Origin: Arthrobacter_H sp030452125
GTDB lineage: Bacteria > Actinomycetota > Actinomycetes > Actinomycetales > Micrococcaceae
Reading direction: 5' to 3' (one strand)
Length of the DNA: 64,000 nt
Assembly: GCA_052379645.1 (NCBI GenBank)
Contig: JBQSYU010000007.1
Shown: one piece after another, positions 16,994 to 24,297 of the stretch
How the letters are laid out: every line of letters begins with the position of its first letter
Numbering within the stretch: the first letter of the stretch is position 1
The notes under the pieces: generated by a model
The model's input: the letters and a program-made list of their open reading frames with translations, nothing else
What the model was told of the DNA's origin: nothing
Databases searched by the model: none
Translations under genes and position numbers: made by a program

Positions 16994-17035
16994 GAAGTGC
17001 CCTGTATGCCATATCGATGGCCAGCAGGGCACTTC
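16994..17035 (+). terminator. Long hairpin after mini-ORF (attenuator or partial terminator)
   Basis: GAAGTGCCCTG (16994-17004) pairs perfectly with CAGGGCACTTC (17025-17035). Inside, GCCAT pairs with ATGGC around an ATCG tetraloop. It starts nine bases after the mini-ORF stop. There is no U-tract, so it may act as an attenuator, a weak terminator or an RNA processing stop. It ends 21 bases before the next ATG. Confidence 0.7.
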
Positions 17036-17056
17036 TCTAATCAAGAAAGTACTCGT

Positions 17057-17536
17057 ATGAATATTGATGGCATCTATGACAGCTATGTCCGCTCTAGTGC
17101 TCGGTACTGCCGCGACCTCTTCCGCGCGGCTCAAAATTTCTTCGCAGCGAATGCTCTTGTCGAAGATGTCATCACTGGATCGGGAGTCCCTACTCCTCCT
17201 CAGGTCGACGCCATCTCTTCAACCTTCGCTAAAACCAGCACCTGTGCCATAGAAGCGGTGGCTTCAGTCCAAGAATTCGCCGCGGCGCACAACAACTATC
17301 CAGATCAGCAGCTTCTCGTGGATTCTGATACCCAGCAGTGGAGGCTCCGTCGGATAGCTGAGCTCGGGGAGCGGATCGCCAATATGACTTCTGCGCTGAG
17401 TTCTGGGGCCGATCTGCAGGAGCAGATCTGGGCTGAGCCAGAATACACTCGCCTGTTCACGGAAATGGCTGACATCGTATGTACAAGCGTGACCTGGCAG
17501 CGAAGTTTAGCCCTCGAGACACACGGGGAGTTGTGA
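17057..17536 (+). CDS. 159-residue protein of unknown family
   Basis: A soluble, mainly helical protein from its composition: no signal peptide or membrane segment, helix-like stretches YVRSSARYCRDLFRAAQNFF and WRLRRIAELGERIANM. Four cysteines (about 18, 63, 142 and one in the middle helix region) show no metal-site spacing. I do not recognise the family. It lies between the mini-ORF/hairpin and the MFS exporter gene, whose TTG start follows one base after this stop, so it is in the same operon. The ribosome site AAGAAAG is weak. Codon use is less GC-rich than the flanking core genes, suggesting transfer. A longer frame from 16997 would begin inside the hairpin and is rejected. Confidence 0.65.
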   Translation: MNIDGIYDSYVRSSARYCRDLFRAAQNFFAANALVEDVITGSGVPTPPQVDAISSTFAKTSTCAIEAVASVQEFAAAHNNYPDQQLLVDSDTQQWRLRRIAELGERIANMTSALSSGADLQEQIWAEPEYTRLFTEMADIVCTSVTWQRSLALETHGEL

Positions 17537-18191
17537 TTTGAGCATCGCCGACGAGAATCACGTCGACTCCGAGAGCCAGCCGAATCCTTTTCGACGCTTT
17601 GCTTTCCGGCAGTGGTATGCAGCTACAACACTGCTTGCTGTGAGCACTTCCACCATGGTGGCAGTAACGCTGGCACTCGTCGACGTCACGGCCAGTGTCG
17701 CCCTGGCCGGTCTGATCAGCGGCCTCATTCTTGGAATCGAACTGCTGGTAGTGCCCATAGGGGGTGGCTTGGCTGACGTGATCTCCCGTCGGACGCTGTT
17801 GCGCCGTGCGCTTTTCGCGGCACTGGCCGCGAACACCGTGCTCGTCGCCTTGCTGACCACCCTGACCCTGGCAGGGGGTGAAGGAAGAGCCTGGATTGCC
17901 TGGGCAGTGGTCGTTGCGCTCGTGGTGTCGGCGGGTGCGGCGGGAATCGCCGATCCCGCCCTCGACGCCTCGGCCCGGTCATTGATTAAACCTCCAGAGT
18001 TTCCGCGCGCAATGAGTGCCGAACAGGCACGCAGCTCCACATTGCAGATCGTCGGCAGTCCCGCTTCGGGTGGACTCTACGCCCTCATACCGTCAGCCCC
18101 GTTTATGCTTCGCGTTTTATGCGACCTGGGCTTCCTCCTGACCTTGCGACACATTCGCCAGGACCTCGGCCCCGTGACACATGAGGGACTA

Positions 18192-19164
18192 GGGCGTGTC
18201 TCCTTTATTGGCGAGTTTCCGACTGCGAAGCTGGACTGGTGACTATCAATCCAAGGCATCGCGTATTCACTGACGAACAATGGGAACGCATAGAGCCTCT
18301 CCTGCCTTCCAATACCGGCAAGAGAGCTCGACCCTTCGAGAACAATCGCCGGATCGTCGAAGGCATCGCCTACCGGTACCGGGCTGGCATTGCCTGGCGT
18401 GACCTCCCGCGCGAACACTTCGGCCCGTGGCAGACGGTATGGAAACGCCACCGACGCTACGCCGCCGACGGCACGTGGGACCGAGTCCTGGCCCAGATCC
18501 TGGCCGATGCAGACGCTGCTGGTGATATCGATTGGAACATCTCCGTTGATGGGACGATCAATCGTGCTCACCAGCACGCGACGAACACCCGTCGTCCTGA
18601 GCAGGACACAGGGGGCTACATCGAATTACAAGAATCTTCCCGATGATGCCTGCGAACCCGCTGGCCACGGGATCGGCCGCTCGCGTGGCGGTCTGACGAC
18701 GAAGATCCACCATGCCGTCGACGGTCGAGGTCGACCATTGGCGATCGTGATCACTGGCGGCCAGCGCCACGACGGAGTCATCCTCCCTCAGGTGCTGGCT
18801 GATATCCGAGTCCCGCGCAACGGCGCTGGCCGTGCACGCACACGCCCTGACTCGGTGCTGGGCGACCGCGCCTACGGTTCCAAAGCCAACCGCGAGCACC
18901 TACGGTCTCGTGGAATCACGGCAGTGATCCCTGAGAAGAAGGACCAGATCGCGGCACGGAAGAACCGCGGCAGCAAGGGTGGACGCCCACCAGCGTTCAA
19001 CGCTATTGCCTACAAGAACCGTAGCGTCGTCGAGCGGTCCTTTGCCTACGTCAAACAGTGGAGAGGACTGGCTACGCGCTATGACAAGCTCGCGATCACT
19101 TACCGTGCTGCCGTCGTTATCAGTGCGATCCTGACCTGGCTCCGTCAATAAAGGAGACATGCCC
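18192..19164 (+). mobile_element. IS5-family insertion sequence (IS427-like group), 973 bp
   Basis: The left end GGGCGTGTCTCCTTTATTG (18192-18210) and the inverted right end GGGCATGTCTCCTTTATTG (19164-19146) match at 18 of 19 positions. A TA duplication flanks it (18190-18191 and 19165-19166); counting differently, CTAG could be the target. It carries a two-frame DDE transposase. It interrupts the MFS exporter gene in the sense direction. Confidence 0.9.
18239..19151 (+). CDS. IS5-family transposase, OrfA/OrfB with frameshift
   Basis: OrfA (18239-18646, GTG start) carries the DUF4096-like N-terminal domain FTDEQWERIEPLLP ... GIAWRDLP and the first catalytic Asp in NISVDGTINRAHQHA. OrfB, in the +1 frame relative to OrfA, carries IGRSRGGLTTKIHHAVD, the second Asp in SVLGDRAYGS and the Glu in RSVVERSFAYVKQWRG, and ends at 19151. 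The frames overlap widely. The run of five G at 18611-18615 lies where a switch would give a complete DDE enzyme, as in other IS427-group elements that use programmed frameshifting. No internal damage is seen, so the element is probably active. Confidence 0.87.
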
Positions 19165-19811
19165 TAGATAAGGACTCAGGTGCCTCCCCTCGCGGCCGAT
19201 ATGCTCAAGCGCTCCTGGGGTACCGGGAGGCTTTGTCGTTTCTACGTCAACACCGTGCCTTACGGCGAGTTCTGGTCGCTGCGCCACTGGTTAATCTCAT
19301 GGTTTTTTCCGGTACGTCCTGGACGGTTTTGCACCTGGCCTCAACAGGGGTGAACGCGCTAACAACGGGGATCACCGTCGCCGGGTTTGCTGTCGGTGGA
19401 CTGATTGGCAGTGCCATAGCCCCGGCACTGACAGATCGATTCCCCCCTGGCCCCCTGGCGATCGTCGGGCTGTCTTGGATGACCGCCATCTTTGCCGGGC
19501 TATTTCTGTGTGACGGACGACCGTGGACACTGTTTGTCTTGGGCGTCCTCGCAATGCTTCCTTCTCCTGCGCTCAACGGGGGGCTGTTCGCACACGTGTT
19601 CGCCGAGACGTCTCCAGGCATGCAGGGACGGGTGATGGCCACCTTCAGCCTTGTCGGCGGACTCGCCACGGTGGCTGCTCCGATCGTTGCAGGAGCCGCC
19701 ATTCAAGCTAGGCTTGACGCAACTTTGGGTGTCTTCACCTGCGCAATTGGCGCACTCGGAGTTCTGGTGTTGCTCACCTCTCCAGCAGTGCGGGCCATGC
19801 CCCGTCCGTGA

Positions 19812-20147
19812 CCGGTTCTCCTCTTTGGCGTCGCGACTGATCGGACTGAGCGAAGACATGGGCCATGGGCATCGGTGGAACGTCACAACAGGAGGAGTAG
19901 CCGCCAAAAACGGTTGAGCGGCCTCATATAGATCCTCCTCAGGCCACCATTCCATGATTGGGCCGTACCGAAAATCAGCTCCGTAGGGGTATCGAATCCT
20001 GGAGTAGCGGCCTAACCTTTGGGACACTCGTTTGAGCCTGGGCCTTTCACCGGGCTCCGAATTCCAGGGACCGGCGAAAGACCGAAGCAGGGAGCTCGCG
20101 AGCATCCGCCGCGTCCAGAGTGTATCGGCTCCGGAGGCCCGCCTGTT
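19812..20147. other. Gene-poor right flank of the island
   Basis: About 340 bases with no supported gene. Open frames on either strand lack ribosome sites and recognisable motifs. A stretch near 19990 reads like a tRNA T-loop but does not fold as one. Confidence 0.45.
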
Positions 20148-20177
20148 TTGACCTCGGACTGTGATCGGTGCCATCCT
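20148..20177 (+). promoter_or_regulatory. Putative promoter of the FadR-type regulator
   Basis: TTGACC (20148-20153), an 18-base spacer and CATCCT (20172-20177) place transcription start at about 20184-20185, at the ATG. No ribosome site precedes that ATG, consistent with a leaderless mRNA. Confidence 0.4.
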
Positions 20178-20184
20178 ACTGTTC

Positions 20185-20892
20185 ATGAACCTGTCAGACA
20201 GCTGGACAGCAGGACAGCAACCGATCGAGCGCACGAGCGCCCCCGAAGCGGTCTTCGCCTCCCTGCGAAAGGCCATCGAAGCCGGCGACCTGCCCGTGGG
20301 CACCAAACTCAGTTCGGAGGCAGCCCTGGGCGCCCGCTTCGGCGTCAGCCGTTCGGTCGTGCGCGAGGCCCTGCGCTCCTGCGCGTCCCTGGGTCTGACC
20401 CGCACCGAGACCGGCCGCGGCACCTTCGTCATCGCCGACCACGCCACCACCGACCTGGTGCTGGGCACCTTCTCCTCCACCGACCTCCTCGAGGCCCGCC
20501 CGCATATCGAGGGCCCGGCGGCCCGACTGGCCGCCGAACGACGCACTCCCGCGGATCTTGAACGCCTGGCCTCGCTCATGGAGCAGATGCGGACCGAGGA
20601 AGACGCCGAAGCCTGGGTGGAACTAGACACCACCTTCCACCTGGCCATCGCCGCCGCCGGGGGCAATGGCGTCTTCATCAAGGTCATCGCGGACATCCGC
20701 GAGGCCATGGCCCGCCAGTCCGAGACCATCAACCTGGTCTCTGGCCGCCGCCGTGCCTCGGAAGCCGAACACCAGAAAATCGTCTCGGCGATCCGGGCCC
20801 GTGACCCCGCGGCCGCCGAAACCGCCCTGCAGGAACACCTCGGAGCCGTCCACGGCGCCGTCGACCATCTCGTGAAGAACGGATCCCAGTGA
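20185..20892 (+). CDS. GntR-family regulator, FadR/FCD subgroup
   Basis: 235 residues. The winged helix at about 20-85 has VFASLRKAIEAGDLPVGTKLSSEAAL and FGVSRSVVREALRSCASLGL. The FCD all-helical ligand domain follows, with the metal/ligand-site pattern DTTFHLAIAAAGGN and EHQKIVSAIRARDP...ALQEHL. These regulators usually sense small carboxylates. The stop overlaps the GTG of the asparaginase gene, so it very likely regulates asparagine/aspartate use in this three-gene set. A GTG at 20161 would give an eight-residue extension; the promoter position favours 20185. Confidence 0.85.
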   Translation: MNLSDSWTAGQQPIERTSAPEAVFASLRKAIEAGDLPVGTKLSSEAALGARFGVSRSVVREALRSCASLGLTRTETGRGTFVIADHATTDLVLGTFSSTDLLEARPHIEGPAARLAAERRTPADLERLASLMEQMRTEEDAEAWVELDTTFHLAIAAAGGNGVFIKVIADIREAMARQSETINLVSGRRRASEAEHQKIVSAIRARDPAAAETALQEHLGAVHGAVDHLVKNGSQ

Positions 20893-21851
20893 ATCTTCCC
20901 TCCCACGCCCCGCTCGCCGTCCAGACCCGAGGCGATGCCGTCGAATCCGTCCACTACGGATCCCTGATCACCACCGCACCCGACGGGAGCATCTCCTCCA
21001 GCATGGGCGACAGCCAGGCGGGCTTCTACCCGCGCTCGGCCCTGAAACCACTCTTTGCCGTGGGCATGGTGCGCGCCGGCCTGGCCGTGTCCAGCGAACA
21101 ACTCGCCCTGGCCGCGGCCAGCCACTCCGGTTCCGAGCGCCATCAGGACATCGCCGCCTCCACCTTGGCCGACGCAGGAATGGACGCCTCGGCCTTGGCC
21201 AACAGCACCGACCTGCCCTATGGCGCCGAAGAACGAAGCGCCTGGCTGCAGGCTGGAAACGGCCCCACCCGACTGGCCCAGAACTGCTCGGGCAAACATG
21301 CCGCGCTCGTCGCCCTCTGCGTGAAACGTGGCTGGCCCGTTCAGGGCTACCTCGACACATCCCACCCGATCAACGAACTACTGCGCAGCACCGTCGAGGA
21401 CCTCACCGGCGAGAACGTCGGCACCACCAGCACCGATGGCTGCGGAACCCCCGTCTACACCCTGTCCCTGGCCGGGGTCGCCCGGGCCTTCGGCCGGTTG
21501 GCCGCGGCCGCCGAGGGCACCGCGGAACGTGCCGTGGCCGATGCCATGCGCGCCCACCCCGAGCTGGTCGCCGGCGAGGGACGTGATGTCACAGCCATCA
21601 TGCGCGCCGTCCCCGGGCTGGTCGCCAAGGACGGTTTCGAGGGCATCCAGGCCATCGGCCTGCCCGACGGCACGGGACTGGCCCTGAAGATCTCCGACGG
21701 CGGGGACCGGGCGCGGATGCCCGTCGCCGCGGCGGCCCTGTCCCGGCTGAGCGGCGATCCCTCCCTGGCCGCGGCCCTGCACCCCTTCCTGGCCGTCGGC
21801 GCCCTGGGCGGCGGCGAACGCGTCGGCGAACTCACCGCCGTCCCCGCCTGA
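20889..21851 (+). CDS. L-asparaginase II-family (PF06089-like) enzyme
   Basis: 320 residues. Motifs of the AnsA/rhizobial-type asparaginase family: RGDAVESVHYGSL at the start, YPRSALKPLFAVGMV, NCSGKHAAL (about 131-139) and DGCGTPVYTL (about 182-191). The enzyme hydrolyses L-asparagine to aspartate and ammonia. The GTG start overlaps the regulator stop. Aspartate ammonia-lyase follows 89 bases later, so the two enzymes take asparagine through aspartate to fumarate, releasing two ammonia. Confidence 0.85.
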   Translation: MNLPSHAPLAVQTRGDAVESVHYGSLITTAPDGSISSSMGDSQAGFYPRSALKPLFAVGMVRAGLAVSSEQLALAAASHSGSERHQDIAASTLADAGMDASALANSTDLPYGAEERSAWLQAGNGPTRLAQNCSGKHAALVALCVKRGWPVQGYLDTSHPINELLRSTVEDLTGENVGTTSTDGCGTPVYTLSLAGVARAFGRLAAAAEGTAERAVADAMRAHPELVAGEGRDVTAIMRAVPGLVAKDGFEGIQAIGLPDGTGLALKISDGGDRARMPVAAAALSRLSGDPSLAAALHPFLAVGALGGGERVGELTAVPA

Positions 21852-21940
21852 TACTTCCGGGACCGGCCGACACCGCCGTCGTCCCCTCCCCCGCTTTTCC
21901 CATACCCACCCAGAGCAACACCCTTCAGGAGCATCACCCC

Positions 21941-23353
21941 ATGTCCATCAGCACCTTGGCCGCCACCCGTCTCGAACACGATCTGATCGGTGACCGCGAA
22001 GTCCCCGCCGAAGCCTACTGGGGCGTGCACACGCTGCGCGCCTCGGAAAATTTCCATATCACCGGCCAGCAGGTGGGCTCGAACCCGCACCTGATCCGCG
22101 CCCTGGCCCTGGTCAAGCAGGCGGCGGCCCGGGCGAACCGCGAACTCGGTCTGCTGGACGCCACCCGTGCCGAAGCCATCGATGCCGCCTGCGCGGAGAT
22201 CGCCGGGGGCGCCCTGCATGACCAGTTCATCGTCGACGTCCTCCAGGGTGGTGCCGGGACCAGCACGAATATGAACGCCAACGAGGTCATCGCCAACCGG
22301 GCCCTGGAGATCCTCGGCCACGCACGTGGGGACTACCAGCACCTGCACCCCAACGACCACGTGAACCTCTCCCAGTCCACCAACGACGTCTACCCCACGG
22401 CAGTGAACGTGGCGGCCTCCTTCACCGCAGCCCCGCTGCTGGCGGCCATCGAAGAACTCGAAACCGCATTCCAGGCCAAGGCCAGCCAATTCCGTACCGT
22501 GGTGAAGATGGGCCGCACCCAGCTGCAGGATGCCGTACCAATGACGCTGGGCCAGGAGTTCGGCACCTACGCAGTGACCATCCGCGAAGACCACGACCGG
22601 TTGGCCGAGTCCCTGGAGCTGGTTCATGAGATCAACCTGGGAGCCACGGCGATCGGCACCTCGCTCAACGCCCCCGACGGCTATACCGAGTCCGCCTGCC
22701 GGCACCTGGTCGAACTGACCGGTCTGCCGCTGACCACCTCCCCCGACCTGATCGAAGCCACCCAGGACGTCGGCGCCTTCGTGCACCTTTCCGGCGTGCT
22801 CAAGCGCGTGGCCGTGAAGCTCTCCAAGATCTGCAACGATCTGCGCCTGCTGTCCTCCGGCCCGCGGGTGGGTTTCAACGAGATCAATCTGCCGGCCGTT
22901 CAGGCAGGGTCCTCGATCATGCCCGGCAAGGTCAACCCGGTCATCCCCGAGGTCGTCAACCAGGTCGCCTACCAGGTGGTCGGGCACGATGTGACGATCT
23001 CGATGGCCGCCGAGTCCGGACAGCTCCAGCTCAACGCGTTCGAACCGGTGATCGTGCACTCCCTGTCGATGTCGATGCGCCACCTGGAAGCCGGCTGCCT
23101 GACCCTGGCCCGCAACTGCGTGTCGGGTATCACCGCCAACGAGGACCTGCTGCGGGCCAACGTGGAGAACTCGATCGGCCTGGTGACGGCGCTGACCCCG
23201 CAGCTGGGGTACGCCACCTCGACGGCGATCGCCATGGAGGCCCTGCATTCCGGCCGCGGGATCGCCGACCTGGTGCTGGAGCAGAACCTGCTCAGCCGCA
23301 CCGAACTGGAGGAGCTGCTGCGCCCGGCACGCCTGGCCAACCTCTCCGAATAG
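21941..23353 (+). CDS. aspA: Aspartate ammonia-lyase
   Basis: 470 residues, the normal length of the class II fumarase/aspartase superfamily. It converts L-aspartate to fumarate and ammonia. The signature loop SSIMPGKVNP is at about 324-333, with earlier motifs GGAGTSTNMNANEVIANRAL and VNLSQSTNDVYPT. The latter STNDV and the N-terminal LIGDREVPAEAYWGVHTLRA fit aspartase better than fumarase. AGGAGC precedes the ATG. A strong terminator hairpin begins eight bases after the stop, closing the operon. Confidence 0.92.
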   Translation: MSISTLAATRLEHDLIGDREVPAEAYWGVHTLRASENFHITGQQVGSNPHLIRALALVKQAAARANRELGLLDATRAEAIDAACAEIAGGALHDQFIVDVLQGGAGTSTNMNANEVIANRALEILGHARGDYQHLHPNDHVNLSQSTNDVYPTAVNVAASFTAAPLLAAIEELETAFQAKASQFRTVVKMGRTQLQDAVPMTLGQEFGTYAVTIREDHDRLAESLELVHEINLGATAIGTSLNAPDGYTESACRHLVELTGLPLTTSPDLIEATQDVGAFVHLSGVLKRVAVKLSKICNDLRLLSSGPRVGFNEINLPAVQAGSSIMPGKVNPVIPEVVNQVAYQVVGHDVTISMAAESGQLQLNAFEPVIVHSLSMSMRHLEAGCLTLARNCVSGITANEDLLRANVENSIGLVTALTPQLGYATSTAIAMEALHSGRGIADLVLEQNLLSRTELEELLRPARLANLSE

Positions 23354-23360
23354 CCCCTGT

Positions 23361-23388
23361 TCCCCGGGGCCACGCGCCGCCCCGGGGA
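23361..23388 (+). terminator. Terminator hairpin after aspA
   Basis: TCCCCGGGGC pairs with GCCCCGGGGA around an 8-base loop, a 10 bp GC stem starting eight bases after the stop. No strong U-tract, as is usual in high-GC actinobacteria. Confidence 0.7.
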
Positions 23389-23398
23389 CCGGCAGGCC

Positions 23399-23426
23399 TT
23401 GACATTGGATTCCCTGGTTGAAGAAT
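23399..23426 (+). promoter_or_regulatory. Promoter of the ArsR-AHSA1 fusion gene
   Basis: A consensus TTGACA at 23399-23404, 16-base spacer and AAGAAT at 23421-23426. Transcription would start at about 23433, exactly the ATG, so the mRNA is probably leaderless. Confidence 0.55.
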
Positions 23427-23432
23427 CGGAAG

Positions 23433-24275
23433 ATGAGCACCCCCGTAACGCAGACGTTCACCGCCTTGGGCGATCCGGTGAGAGCGACGATCGTCGACCA
23501 CCTCTCCGCGACGGATGCCACGGTCGGTGACCTGGCCGCCCTGTTCGAGATCTCCCAGAGATCCCTGACGCGGCATCTGGGCGTGCTGGAACGCGCCGGG
23601 CTGATCACCCGCCGTCGGGAGGGCCGGACGCGCCGCGTTCAGTTGGAAGAACAGACCCTGGATGCCGCGCACCATTGGCTCCAGGAGCGACGACGTCGGC
23701 TCGAGCACCGCCACCGACGTCTCGGCGCCGTACTGGCCCGCCTTCCGGAGCACTCCGATCCAACCGTCAGGGGAAAGATCATGAATCCGCACGACATCCA
23801 CCATCCGGGACTGACCGAACACCGCCGCGTCGGCGAACAAAGCGTGGTGCACCGGCGCGAATTCTCCGCCCCGGCCGCCTTGGTCCAGCGCGCCCACACG
23901 GACGTGGAACTGTTCAGGCAATGGATGGGCCCGCGGGGGACCACAGTCCGCGTGGAACGCTTCGATGCGGTCACCGGAGGGGCGTTCCACTACATCGTCG
24001 AAGCCGAGGGTGGCGGCAGCTGGCCGTTCCACGGCTCCTATCATGTGGTCTCTCCCGGGCTGATCGTGCATACCTGGGAGTACGAGGAGGACCACGACGT
24101 CACCTTGGAGACGCTGCATTTCGTCGATCACGGCGACGGATCCAGCGCCCTGGAGGCCACCTCGACCTACCCGTCCAAACACGCCTGCGACGCCATGATC
24201 GATTCGGGCCTGGACGCCGGGATGGACGAGGACTTCGAACGTCTGGACACCGTGCTGAAAGAGGCCCTCGGCTGA
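23433..24275 (+). CDS. ArsR HTH fused to an AHSA1/SRPBCC domain
   Basis: 280 residues. Residues 1-100 form an ArsR-type winged helix: FTALGDPVRATIVDHLS, VGDLAALFEISQRSLTRHLGVLERAGLITRRREGRTRRV. A linker leads to an AHSA1-like SRPBCC domain (about 140-280): VVHRREFSAPAALVQRAHTD, WMGPRGTTV, GGAFHYIVEAEGG, LIVHTWEYEED. In many bacteria these two are separate neighbouring genes; here they are one protein, suggesting that ligand binding in the SRPBCC cavity directly controls DNA binding. An in-frame TTG at 23418 would fall before the predicted transcript start, so 23433 is preferred. Confidence 0.83.
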   Translation: MSTPVTQTFTALGDPVRATIVDHLSATDATVGDLAALFEISQRSLTRHLGVLERAGLITRRREGRTRRVQLEEQTLDAAHHWLQERRRRLEHRHRRLGAVLARLPEHSDPTVRGKIMNPHDIHHPGLTEHRRVGEQSVVHRREFSAPAALVQRAHTDVELFRQWMGPRGTTVRVERFDAVTGGAFHYIVEAEGGGSWPFHGSYHVVSPGLIVHTWEYEEDHDVTLETLHFVDHGDGSSALEATSTYPSKHACDAMIDSGLDAGMDEDFERLDTVLKEALG

Positions 24276-24297
24276 GACCTTCGGCGAGCTTGCCGCC

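Larger units (their letters stand above)
17538..19811 (+). pseudogene. MFS exporter gene split by an IS5-family element
   Basis: The first part (17538-18191, 218 codons, TTG start with GGGGAG seven bases upstream) and the second part (19167-19811) join in one frame when the IS and one TA are removed. The result is a 432-residue, 12-TM protein. The N-half has GGGLADVISRRTLLRRAL (MFS motif A), and the C-half LVNLMVFSGTSWTVLHLA and QGRVMATFSLVGGLATVAAP. It resembles the MFS_3 (EntS-like) exporter group. Apart from the insertion the frame is undamaged, so the insertion is recent. In this strain the full exporter cannot be made. Confidence 0.8.

Noticed and set aside
16841..17134. A 97-codon minus-strand open frame over the mini-ORF cassette
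   Set aside because: It runs antisense through the mini-ORF, its ribosome site and the hairpin, and shows no domain.
19975..20020. A tRNA-like stretch with GGGGTATCGAATCCTGG
   Set aside because: The T-loop resemblance is partial; the flanking arms do not pair and no acceptor or anticodon stem could be drawn, so it is not a tRNA or a clear attachment site.
19500..21365. A 621-codon open frame on the minus strand
   Set aside because: It is antisense to the MFS 3' part, the FCD regulator and asparaginase, crosses the IS-flanking region, and its translation has no domain; it is a high-GC shadow frame.
21455..23608. A 717-codon minus-strand open frame
   Set aside because: Antisense to aspA, whose plus-strand product has the full fumarase/aspartase signature.
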